A stretch of DNA of 22,915 nucleotides from Pigoraptor vietnamica (taxonomy: Eukaryota; Opisthokonta; Filasterea): NCBI GenBank assembly GCA_943704525.1, contig CALSCQ010001490.1:1-22915 (forward strand), in the 5' to 3' direction. The notes under the pieces were generated by a model. It searched no databases and was not told the DNA's origin. It was given only the letters and a program-made list of their open reading frames with translations. Below, one piece after another: positions 10,586-20,565 of the stretch. How positions within the stretch are numbered: position 1 is the stretch's first letter; each line of letters starts with the position of its first letter. Made by a program: the position numbers and the translations under genes.

Positions 10586-11170
10586 TCAGTTGTGCGAGGC
10601 AATCGAGAGGAAGTTGCGCACGAGCGTGATAATATCGCTCGTTGGCGGCAGCTTGTGCACTGCGCTGCCAACGTCGTACCCGTGCTCGTTGGCGCGCGCA
10701 ATGTCCCAGTTGACGGCGCCGCAGGGCAGCGTGACGGTGGCGTTGGGTGTGTAAAACGTGTTGCTTGCCGTGAACGGGATGACGCCCTGTGTGTCATCCT
10801 CGTCGCACGGGGACAGCGTGTACGCCACCGCCGCGGGGTCGCTGAGCAGGCAGTAGTTGTGCGCCCACACGTTGCCGTACCCGTTGTCGCCGTACTGCCC
10901 CCAAAGCGAATCAACGCAGTACGGGCGCGCCATCTGGTTTGTGTGCATACAGGGGCCAATGACATCAGCAGAGCCCTAAACCAACCAACTGCGCGACACA
11001 CAAGAATGCGCAACACACTCGAAGAGGGAGTGCGAGTGAAGGCTTCGTCCACTTAGCCGGCATGATGTCCACGCACATGATTGACAGCTTCACACAAAAC
11101 ATGACGCAACCGCGCCTTGCGCCACGGTACCACATTGATCCACCCGCATGCACCCGCACACACTACCCGA

Positions 11171-11207
<37 letters not shown>

Positions 11208-12627
11208 GTTTGCCCACAGCGCACCCACCAACTTTGTCTTGTAGTCCGCATCGGGGAAGAGGTAGATGTTGTTAATCACCGTGTGGTGGTGGCCCAGGAA
11301 GTTCTTGTACCCGCCGTACACGAGCACGTTGCGCGTGTCGTAGTAGTACATCGACCCGTCGTCGTGATCTGCTCAAGCGAATGGGCGGCACTTGGTGAGC
11401 GCAATATTCGTCAAACGCACGCAACCCATTGAAGCACCATCGGAGCACCAGCCGCACACAACAAACCATGGCCACACCACCCATGTGGCGCACCCCGGCC
11501 GCACACGACGCACCAATGGGCCACACAGAGTAGTAGTTGTTGAACAGGAAGTTGCCCGTGACGTTGCTGATGTGGGGGAGGAGCGTCGCCACTCCGTCCG
11601 CATTGAGGTCGTGCAGGTAGGGCACGCGGTCCCACGTGTTGATGGGGCCGTGGTCGCTCGTCTCACGCACGAGGTTGAACATCAGGTTCGCCTCGATCAG
11701 GTTGCCACCGCCAAAGCCGTCGTTCAGGTTGACGCCCGCGCGGGGTCCGTTGAAGAAGACGTTGTTGCGGATCGTCACCTGGCACGATAGCGACTGCACG
11801 TACCCGCACACCTGCTTGCCGTACACGCCAAAATCGTGCGCCAGATTGCCCTCGATCAAGTTCCCGCGCGGTTGGTTGCCGTCGGTGCCGTCATTGAGCT
11901 GCATCGACCCCACAGAGACAATGGCGCTGTCGCCGAGTAGGAAGAACTCGTTGCGCGCCACGACTGCCCCGCGGTTGTAGTTCGATAGGAAGACGGCATT
12001 GCCTCCCGTCGCGTTGAACGTGTTGCCGGCGATGACGACGTTCTCGCCGCCCTCCACAAACAGCGTCGCGCCGCGGTGGACCGACCAGTCACCACCCGAT
12101 GGGGCCTTCACAGTCAGAGGAATGAGATGAGGAAAAGGAGAGTGTGCGTGTGTGGGTGGGTGTGGAAGGGAGGGCAAAAACACTCGTGCAGTTTGTGAAG
12201 TCGAGTGTGCTGCCCACGCACCTCATAGGGCCTGAGGAAGGTGGGCGCAGTCTGCGTGAACGTGATCCCGTGGATGGACACGTTCCGCACGGGCTCCTTC
12301 ATGCTGCCCTCCACGCGCAGGATCGTCTCCACCCCGGATGCCGTGAAGTGCGCGGCCGCAAAATCCGTTTCGTTGGGCATGTAGTAGAGCTGTTGCGTCG
12401 TCGCGTTGAGGTACCACTCGCCGGGCGCGTCCAGCTCCTCAAACAAATTCTCAATGTAGAACTCGGTGCCCTGTGGCGACACATAAGGTCACACAAGCAG
12501 CACCGGGCAACGTGGACAGAAGGAAGCCACAACGCAATTTGCCCAAAGGTTTGCCACGTCGCCCCGCGATTGAGGCGCAGTGCATTTCCACTAACCAAAA
12601 CTTCACAATCACTTACAACGCAAAACA

Positions 12628-12683
<56 letters not shown>

Positions 12684-13373
12684 CCACACACACACACACA
12701 CATTAAAGACATTTCGCACACTATAAGAGCATCACTTTCACCCAGTTTGCGATTGCTGACAGGGTCACTCACCCCGAGAGGCTCCCCGCGCGCCTCCTGG
12801 AACCCCCCATACGTCCAGCTGAATGTCTTGTCCGCTGGGCTATGGCTATCGATGCGAAACTGCCAACCGCCCCAGTGGTGGTAGTGAAATGCGTGCACGA
12901 TGCCTGTGAAGGTCAAGCAGTGTTAGGGTGAGAGGGACACATAACAAAATGCGCCCATCGTCAGAGACCACAGAAAGAACGTATGGACGGCGTATGCCCA
13001 CCCGTCTCCGCGTGCGCATAGTGGCGGTCCGGCAGGTCATTCTCGTCGTACTGAAGGCCACTCGCGACGCCATACGTGTTCGCGCCGCCGCCCACGGGTG
13101 CCTTGGTGGCAAAGTACGACACAGGCGGCTGAAACTGGCGCACGCTCCCACCAATGCCCACCGCGAACGTGGGGAAGTGGTTGTGGCGCGAGGGATCGTC
13201 AATGTGGACCTCTGTGGCATCGGGATACGCCGGCGGCGGGAGCCATGCAACAGCCTGCACGTGTCGACCATCGCCACGTCACGCACCATTCGGGAATAAC
13301 GTGCGCAGTAGGACAGTGACGGGCGTGTGGGTGCGACTTCACACACGCACGAACACACACACACACATTCACA

Positions 13374-13418
<45 letters not shown>

Positions 13419-13560
13419 CACACACACACACACACACACACAGACCACACACATACAAACAGACCAAACACACATACACAACACACAACACACACATACA
13501 CAACACACCACACACACACACACACAAACACACACACGCACACAGACCGCCACATACAGA

Positions 13561-13596
<36 letters not shown>

Positions 13597-14670
13597 CGTT
13601 AACTCATTCACTAACTCACTCAACCCCCCACGCTCTCATAGGCATGCGCGCACACAAGCGGGCAGCGAAAGGGTCACCTGGTTGATGTACCCGGTGGGAT
13701 TGGTGTGGAGTCCAGATGTCTCAGGGTTGGCATTCGGGTAACGGGCGCGAATCGCACGGCGACCGTTAACGAAAAGAGTGTCGAAATTGCCGCACCCGCT
13801 TGCGCTCACTGCAAGGACATGCCACAAAATGGCGACGCAGGTGAGGCTCGTGCGACCGAAGACCCCTCAGACTCCGGAGGACAGCACATTGTACACCTTC
13901 GCACGCTTGCAGCCACATGCAGGGCCACAGTAAAAGAAAGGCACTATCGCATTACGTAACGCGCACACGTAACGCACCGTTCGCAACGTAGACCGTCCCT
14001 CCCGCCGGGGGCGAGGCCACCTTGGCCCACTTGAGCCCCGCCAGCGGACACCCGGCGGAGAGCACCGGCTCCTCGTCGCCGTACGCGCCCACGTCGAGAA
14101 AGCTGTCCTCTGGCCCAAGCACGATCGTGTGCGGCACTGTGTGGAGGCCGCCGCGAAGCACAATCTGCACAGTCGCACCCTCGGGCAACGTCGCGCGCAG
14201 GGCACGTGACTGCGCCACCGCAAACGGAATCGTCCTTAGCGGCGCGCCTTCCGCCCCACGCCCCGCGGCATCCTTCCCGTGCACGGGGTCCACAAAGAGC
14301 GACGGGCCGGCCGACGCGTGCGACGCAGCGTAGTAGTGCTTGGCCGCGGCGAGGACGCCCGCGCGTACGGTTGAGGCGCCGTCGTCGTCCGGTCGTGGGA
14401 TGCCGCACAGTGTGTCGAGCTGAAGGGCATCGAAGACGGACACAAGGGTGCCGCGCTCGGGAAGCAGCTGCCGGCCAAAGTCCCAAGCGGCGAGTTTGAT
14501 CTGGCAGTCGAAGTCGGGGTCAACGTCCGACGGCCTGCCCGGGGGAAGGGTCAGAGCCACTGCGACAGTACGAGCCTCGCCGTACAAAAGAACGGAACGC
14601 CGGTATGTCTGGTACACTTGGAGCACACACACGCACTCACACTCACGCATCACACAACACACACACACAT

Positions 14671-14712
<42 letters not shown>

Positions 14713-14927
14713 ACACATACACACACATACACATACACACACGCACACACACAGCACTACGCACTCGCGCGCACAGCCCACCTGCCCATCTCGACAAATC
14801 CGCCCCGTGCCGCACGCAAAGGCACACCGCCGGGCGACGTGTGCGTCTTGTCGCCCAGGTGCGTACCGACGGCGCTCGCCACGAACAGCGCCAGCACCGC
14901 CACAGCAGCCGCACGCGCGCACGCCAT
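10586..14927 (-). CDS. Secreted right-handed parallel beta-helix protein
   Basis: Pectate-lyase-like fold; many relatives bind or cleave polysaccharides, but the substrate here is unknown. Exons in transcript order: 14927-14765, 14616-13978, 13808-13678, 13254-13002, 12903-12773, 12470-12222, 12105-11514, 11368-11229, 10933-10586; 881 aa, all phases compatible. Signal peptide: MACARAAAVAVLALFVASAVG. Early region SLFVDPVHGKD...GAPLRTIPFAVAQ is the usual lead-in to such helices, then DTLFVNGRRAIRARYPN, APGEWYLN and APSGGDWSVHRGA. The helix proper is dominated by NxF/NxxxG turns (IAGNTFNATGGNAVFL, NLIEGNLAHDFG, TIRNNVFFNGPRAGVNLND). RETSDHGPINTWDR and DHDDGSMYYYDTRNVLVYGG follow. The last intron (11228-10934) and the first junction are the least certain. 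No homologue was assigned a specific enzyme activity. Confidence 0.88.
11175..11206. repeat. (CA)n microsatellite in beta-helix intron 8
   Basis: A short pure CA array inside intron 11228-10934; it reads GT on the gene strand, close to the donor. Confidence 0.92.
12629..12703. repeat. (CA)n microsatellite in beta-helix intron 5
   Basis: A CA array with one CCCCC interruption (12681-12685) in intron 12772-12471. It reads GT on the gene strand. Confidence 0.95.
13338..13595. repeat. Long compound CA-rich satellite in beta-helix intron 3
   Basis: About 260 bp of CA repeat with ordered interruptions: ACAGACCACACAC units, ACACAACACACAACACAC blocks and ACACGCACACAGACC. It is one of the largest repeat tracts in the window and makes up most of intron 13677-13255. 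Confidence 0.95.
14623..14754. repeat. CA/CATA microsatellite in beta-helix intron 1
   Basis: A CA array mixed with an (ACAT)n block at about 14672-14690 and CACAT variants fills most of intron 14764-14617. It reads GT/TATG on the gene strand. Confidence 0.93.
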
Positions 14928-15345
14928 TTTCACTACTACACACGCACCGACAGTGCAAACGCCGTTGCCTGCACTGGCTGTTTGTGCGCTCGCTCGCACC
15001 CCACAGTGCCCTTCACCACAGCGCCAACACAGCCCTGTGCATCACGAGCCTCTCGACGCGCCACTTTGGTGCGTTCGATGGAAGGACGTGCGGGTGCGTA
15101 TGTGAGGAGGAGTGTGAAGGGAGGGTGTGTGTGTCACAGAATGTGCCGCTGGCAAGGGAACCAATCGCGTGCGTTGCCCACTCTCGGATCGTAAAAAAAT
15201 TTCCGTCGTAAAAATTTTGCCAGCCAAAGTGAAACATTGGAGTGCTACTCACGGGTTGGAACCCGTGGTGCAGGGCACGAAAAGCGCGCCTTCTGCGCGA
15301 TACAGCCACGTGCGTGTGCGTGGGAGACGCGCGGTGGTGTGGAGA
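14928..15345. promoter_or_regulatory. Bidirectional promoter region of beta-helix gene (-) and OSCP1 (+)
   Basis: About 420 bp separate the two start codons. Visible elements: CCAAT at 15161-15165 on +, ATTGG at 15236-15240 (CCAAT on -), a twin TCGTAAAAA direct repeat at 15189 and 15206 (17 bp apart) within an A/T-tract patch, and a perfect inverted repeat CACGGGTTGGAACCCGTG at 15250-15267. CACGTG is at 15307-15312. I found no clear RFX X-box, which one might expect for a ciliary gene. Confidence 0.5.
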
Positions 15346-15605
15346 ATGTCGCTTGACTCGACCCCTTTTCTCTTTTTCAATTTATGCGGTGAGATGATGT
15401 ACATACTCCAGCAGCGCCTGTATGCGCAGGCGGTCGAGCTAGACAAGGCAAAGACTGGTGTGTGAATGTGCAGTGCAGTGCTTGTGCGTGTGTTGTGTGT
15501 GCGTGTGTTGTGTGTGCGTGTGTTGTGCGTGCGTGTGCATGTGTGTGCTGTCTGCGCTTGTGACGTGTGTGTGTGTGTGTGTGCGTGTGTGTGTGTGTGC
15601 GTGTG

Positions 15606-15641
<36 letters not shown>

Positions 15642-17717
15642 TGTGTGTTTGGGGCGTGCGTGCTTGTGTGTTTGGGGCGTGCGTGTAAGTGGATCCGTAT
15701 GTTCGCATGTGTATTCATACTTGCTCTTGTTCGCAATGGCACCGTGGCGCATTTGCATTGGCATATGTGAGTTTTGTGTCAAGTGTGCATCCGCGCTGTT
15801 GTGTGTGCTGGTGTGTCTGTGTATTGTGTCCACGTGCGCGTGCGTGCGTGTACCACGAACTGATGGCCCCTCACTCTTGCAAGCAGTGTTGAATGAGGTC
15901 GCGTGCGCCATGTTCGATCAGAAGATGGTCGACGAGGTCTTCCGGCCGCAAGAACAGTACACGCTGCCCTCCGCCCGCCTTATTTTTGAGGAAATTGCGC
16001 ACGCGTCCATCATGCGATTGGATCAGACGAGCCTCGACAAGGCACGTGGACCACGGGCCGCTTCTGTCTGTGCGTGCTACGTGTCCGTGTGCCTGTATGT
16101 GTGTGTCTGTGTGTATGTCGGTGCGTGCCAGTGTACGTACGTGTGTGCCTGTGTGCGTGGTGTGCGCGCGCGTGTGCGTGGGTGGTGCGTGCGTGCGTGT
16201 GTGCGTGCGTGCGTGTGTGCGTGCGTGCGTGTGTGTGCGCCTGTAAGTATGTGCGAAGACGCTTTTGTGCTTTGCACTTTCCTTGCATTTATATTGCTCG
16301 GTCGGTGGGACTCTCACTGTCTTGTTGTCTTGAGGCCGTACGTTGCATTCCCTCCAGCGTCCTATGGTGCTTCAATGCTCTCAGGTCTGCGGGATGTGCC
16401 ACTGGTTGGCGAATCCATGTCCATGTCATTTGAGTGTGTGCGTGTGCGTGTGTGGATGTTTGTGTGTTCGCGGGCAGCTCTAACCTCCCGCTCGGCGCAG
16501 CTTTATGATCTTATGGTGATGGGCGTCAAGTACCAACTGACGCTCTGCGAGCATCCACGTGACCTCCTCGACATCACGGCAAACCACCTGCACTCGGTGC
16601 GCTATCTCATTGTGGATTGCGCACCCGGCCTCGTCAAGCTCGACCACGTCCAGTCGCGCTTTAAGAAGGTGCGTCGTAGGTTGTTGTGGCGGCTGGACCA
16701 GTTGCATGGACACTGCGCGCTTTGCGCTTCAGTACTTGCGTGTGCGTGTGCGTGTGCGTGTGCGTGTGCGTGTGCGTGTGCGTGTTAGCCTGCCTTTTGA
16801 TTTGATGATCTGGCAGACTCATTCTCTTTGCGCATTCGTTTTCGCCGGCTTTGCGTGTGAAATTGTGTTCCCCTGGCGTGAGGAGTTTGATAGTTTCTGT
16901 TGTGCGAATCTTTTTCTTCGCCATCCTTCGCGATCGCATTTGACTGACCCGGTCACTTGCCTCAGAACTATGCCGCATACCGCGACGCCGACTTCCAGCG
17001 CATTCGACAGTCGCTCTTCTTGTTCTTTCAAGACAAGCGCACGCGCGTGTCATTGTTCCTCGAAGACCGGTTACAGGTGCGTCCCTTTCCCTCTGAAGGC
17101 CAGGGTTGTTCGTTGGGTGCGGCGTTGCCAAATAGTGTGTCCACGCGCGGCCGTTTGTACCCGCATGGCTTGGTTCCGATGCGTGGGTCAGTGTCTTCAG
17201 AGTGTGAAGGCTGTGAGAGAGTTTGGTTCCTATCCAACGCGCATGTGCACCACGCGCAGTTTAAGGGCTGGGTGGTTTGTGGCTGTGCGTCTGTTCGTAC
17301 TGTGTCGCGAGTGGTGGAGAGGAATTTTTGGGCTGCGAATGCGTGCGCGCCGCACTTCTCTACTCGTCTGTCGTTTCCGGCATTGACGACTGCTCCTTGC
17401 CATTGCAGTCGAGCGACGGTACCTTCTTTCTTCCCACTTCGGGCCCTCTGCCCCGCGGATTTGACGTTCCCGGGACTGTGAGGTGCATTTTTTGGAGCCG
17501 ATTACATCACACCACTTGTCTGTGCACGTCCTTACTTGTTGCCAGGCGCACGCACTCGCTCGGTCGCATTGATAATGCTCGTTTGTGTCAAGGTACTTTG
17601 GGTTGTCCGGTACGGAAGAGCTCTCCGATTTGCTGAAGCATCCGTGGAAGGCGGCACCACGCAATTCCACAAAGAGTGTGACCGATTTGGGCTTAAATCT
17701 GTGAGTGAACTGCGTGC

Positions 17718-17800
<83 letters not shown>

Positions 17801-18668
17801 TGCCCGTGCGGGCGTGCGGCTGCGCGTGCACCTCGTTATATGCAAGCATGAACGCTTGTTAGCTTTAGTTGCGTGTGGCACGTGATTGCCGGGAAGTTGG
17901 GGTGGTAATGAGTTTTGTTATGAGCAGTTATCGGAGTCGAACAAAATCGCCTGCGGATCCACCTTTGCTGGGGGAGGGTGCAAGGAGAAAGAGCGAGGTG
18001 AGGTCGACCGTGTGGCATTCCCGGTGTCGGCCTGTTTCATTTTGTGTGCATTTGCAACCTAATGCCGCCATACTCAGGGCAAGCTGAAGGGCATTTCGGG
18101 GCAAGAGCTCTCGCGGCGCGCACGTGACGAGGTCGATGTGCTTGGTCGCATTATGGGGACGCAGGGAAGGGCGCAGGCGGCCGCGGGAGAGACCTTCAAA
18201 ATCAACCTTTTTGCGGATGGCGCTTTTCTCGAGTGGGTTATTCGCTGCGTTTCTGCGCACTTGTTTCGCGTGCGGTCAATTCGAATTTGGCACATGTTGT
18301 GACTGTGGGGTGTCCCAGTGCCAAAGCCGACAGGTCGGAGGAGGGCTCGCCGCATCACGGGCGCCCGCCGTCCAGCCAGGGCAGGAGCATAGCGATTGAC
18401 GCGTCGAGGGGGTCAAGCCTCACCCCAGAGATGCTGCGTATTCTGGACGGGTTTGCGGGCCGGAAGCCCAAGGAAATCGAGGGGGGACTTGGTGCGTAGG
18501 GTCCCGCCGTGCACGTTCGCTATGCACGACAGGTTTTAGCCATTTGTGCGCTTCCGTGTCATTGGTTGTACGTGCTGAGCAGAGTCAATTTCCGCAGCGA
18601 TCGGCAGCGATGAAGAGGACGAGGAGGAAGTGGATGACCTGCTTGATCTCATGGACATGGCCGGCTGA
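15346..18668 (+). CDS. OSCP1: OSCP1 (organic solute carrier partner 1 / NOR1) homologue
   Basis: OSCP1 is conserved in ciliated eukaryotes and linked to cilia and to organic-solute transport; it is cytosolic. Exons: 15346-15457, 15887-16041, 16501-16668, 16966-17076, 17409-17482, 17593-17700, 17928-17997, 18078-18232, 18319-18491, 18598-18668 (TGA); 398 aa, close to animal OSCP1. Landmarks: FFNLCGEMMYILQQRL, LNEVACAMFDQKMVDEVFRPQ, FEEIAHASIMRLDQTSLDK|LYDLMVMGVKYQL, FQRIRQSLFLFFQDKRTRVSLFLEDRLQ, FFLPTSGPLPRGFDVPGTVR, FKINLFADGAF, and an acidic tail EEDEEEVDDLLDLMD. Intron 2 (16042-16500) must use a GC donor to keep SLDK-LYDLM intact. Exons 6-9 cover the variable region; exon 7 was chosen because it alone restores frame. 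Start ATG 15346 matches the family N-terminus. Confidence 0.92.
15459..15690. repeat. GT-rich intron repeat with 15-bp minisatellite and (TGCG)n block
   Basis: In OSCP1 intron 1: a 15-bp unit (GCGTGTGTTGTGTGT) repeats from 15486, 15501 and 15516; then a GT array; then about eleven TGCG units (15599-15642); then two copies of GTGTGTTTGGGGCGTGCG. Confidence 0.9.
16068..16242. repeat. GT/GTGC-rich tract in OSCP1 intron 2
   Basis: Degenerate TGTG and TGCG repeats follow shortly after the GC donor of the 459-bp intron 16042-16500. Confidence 0.85.
16738..16785. repeat. (TGTGCG)n hexamer array in OSCP1 intron 3
   Basis: About eight perfect tandem copies of the hexamer TGTGCG/GCGTGT, a cleaner hexamer array than any other in the window. 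It does not match a known telomere repeat. Confidence 0.93.
17717..17794. repeat. (GC)n-(GT)n compound microsatellite in OSCP1 intron 6
   Basis: A GCGC run of about 14 bp passes directly into a GT array of about 60 bp, beginning about 17 bp after the GTGAGT donor at 17701. Both halves can adopt Z-DNA under supercoiling (known property of alternating purine-pyrimidine tracts). Confidence 0.93.
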
Positions 18669-18886
18669 TGTACGCTGCGCCAGTGTGAAGAAAATATAGG
18701 AATGCCAAGAAGAGCTCCTCCAACCCTGAACAGGCAATCGCCTGGTACTCGAGTAGCAAGCGCTTCTAGGGGGGCACCAGCAGTTGATCGCAACACAGCT
18801 CACGCTGCTGGTTGTCGGCCACGCTTGTGTACATTTAATTGCCGCCGGTCCAGCGGGGAGGGACGGTTGTTTCCGTCAGCTCATAC

Positions 18887-18926
18887 ATATTGGCAAGGGC
18901 GCTTATATAAGCGCCCTTGATATTGG
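18887..18926. repeat. 26-bp perfect palindrome flanked by 7-bp direct repeats
   Basis: The palindrome at 18894-18919 has the 13-nt half CAAGGGCGCTTAT followed by its exact reverse complement, so the centre is TATATA. ATATTGG occurs immediately on each side (18887-18893 and 18920-18926) in the same orientation. This is the layout of two fused terminal inverted repeats inside a target-site duplication. It also carries a TATA-like core, so a promoter role is the alternative. Confidence 0.6.
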
Positions 18927-19216
18927 TGTACTCATCGCATATGTCCAGTACTAAATTAATTCCGGGCAAAGGTCCTCCTCATGCCTGTGACCGTCCGCAG
19001 TTGTACACATGGCAACTCGTCCACGCACTGCCGAATAAGCAACCGGCCCAAAGCACTTGAAGTTTGTTGCCCTTCGCGAACCACCCTTTAGCGCCAAGTA
19101 CGGCATGCCTTCGGAAGCATGGCCGGCCTTCTTCGTAAGCATGGGAAGTTTGTTGTCGTTATGAGAATTGCATGCAGCTTGAAGTTGGCTTTCGCAGCCG
19201 CTGCCATGGATGAGTC

Positions 19217-19217
19217 G

Positions 19218-19262
<45 letters not shown>

Positions 19263-19330
19263 TGTGTGTGTGTGTGCGCGTGTTTGTGCGTGCGTGCGTG
19301 CGTGTGTGCGTGCGTGTGCGTGTGAGTATC
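19217..19330. repeat. (GT)n microsatellite with TGCG variants
   Basis: A GT array followed by GTGCGTGC repeats in the spacer downstream of OSCP1. Confidence 0.93.
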
Positions 19331-20464
19331 TGTCTGTGTGCGCGTGTGTGTCGTGTGAGTGGAGTGCTGATCACGGCATTCATTCCTTTTAAAGAAATAT
19401 AGTCACCAACTTGGACCTTCTACATGGTGATGTGCGCAATTTAGATAGGCGGAACGAGCTCAATTCAAAATTTTCATGTCCAGTATCACGGGAGTTACCC
19501 CTGTCCAAAATGGTGGTATTTGGTCCCTCTTCATGTTGTACACACAACAGCACCCGCTTCAGCCCACTTCCAAGAAACAGACCACATGGCAGCTACTTAC
19601 GTGCCGTCAGAGCGAAGAAAGGTGCGTCCACATCGTTGTGTATTTGCCCCTAATCTGGTTATTGTACTTCTTCGCATTGCACTGTTCAACCGAATTGAGA
19701 GCATATTGTCAATCTAATTGTACACGCCAATTAGGGACGGTCCAAGTGGGTGACTTATATTGCTGCACAAAGCTATTTTCGCGACCGCGCGAGCGTGTCC
19801 CCTGCGAAAAACCACAGTGCTCGCAAAACCCGTTGATTTGACGTGAACTCGAACGCAGCAACCCTTAATTACACGTGTCCTGCTTCACCCACAGGGCGTT
19901 CTTCTCCCAAGTATTGCTTACCACTGTCCAGCTCTGGGTGCGCGATTCAGCCAGCTGAGAAAAAAAAACTGAACGGACGAGGACCTGCTTCGCTGCTCGT
20001 TTTCGGCTATGTCCGCACTCACGGGATAAAAGCGACCAAAAGTCTCTCTTCGTGACAGCATCGGAGTCAAGCAAACCTGTTTCGACAGTCGGAGTTGAGA
20101 CCTTGTTTAATCGGCTTGTGTGTGCGTGCGACCCGTGCGTGCGTTGGACCGTCCTCACGATGCCAGCAAAAAATGCAGCAGTAAGGTATGGATGGCGCAA
20201 TTGTGTTTTTCCCGCACAGATTTACTAGTACCCGCTTTGGTTCGCCATGACGGAACACGGTTACGTGGATGGAGGACGTGGTCAGGCCATGATGACCAGG
20301 GACAGGGAAAATCCGGCCTTATTGAGCTTGGGCTTCTCGTGCACGATGTGTGGGGAAGAAAGCGTCCCCGAATTGGGGTGCCTGAGACACTCTGATCGGC
20401 GCGCTGTTTGTACGAATTTCGCCGCAGGAAATTCGACGATTCGGAGCACTCCGTTGTTTTTCAG

Positions 20465-20490
20465 TTTTTTTTTTTTTTTTTTTTTTTTTT
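20465..20490. repeat. Poly-T tract (26 T); poly-A on the minus strand
   Basis: Twenty-six uninterrupted T. Read on the minus strand it is an A26 tract lying just after the broken coding-like fragments, as a retrocopy tail would. Confidence 0.95.
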
Positions 20491-20565
20491 GTTGTTTGGC
20501 TATTTGCTGGTTCAACCGGCGACGTAATTCCCCACCGTTTTCAACAATCGCTTGACTGAAAAGAG

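Noticed and set aside
16738-16785. Hexamer array as an interstitial telomere repeat
   Set aside because: TGTGCG does not match known telomere repeats and lies inside an intron among other GT-type repeats.
18951-19142. 63-residue ORF on the minus strand (contains GHASEGMPYLALKGG)
   Set aside because: Reads like protein but is short, has no recognised family and no clear partner exons.
19476-19841. 121-residue ORF on the plus strand with a hydrophobic segment
   Set aside because: It has an ATG, but AT-ending codons, no domain and no neighbour support; not called as a gene.
19865-20200. 111-residue open frame on the minus strand
   Set aside because: No ATG at its start, no recognised motif and non-native codon use; left as part of the low-GC region.
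20500-20530. tRNA T-arm-like GGTTCAACC with weak stem
   Set aside because: No box A, acceptor stem or anticodon arm at the right distance upstream.
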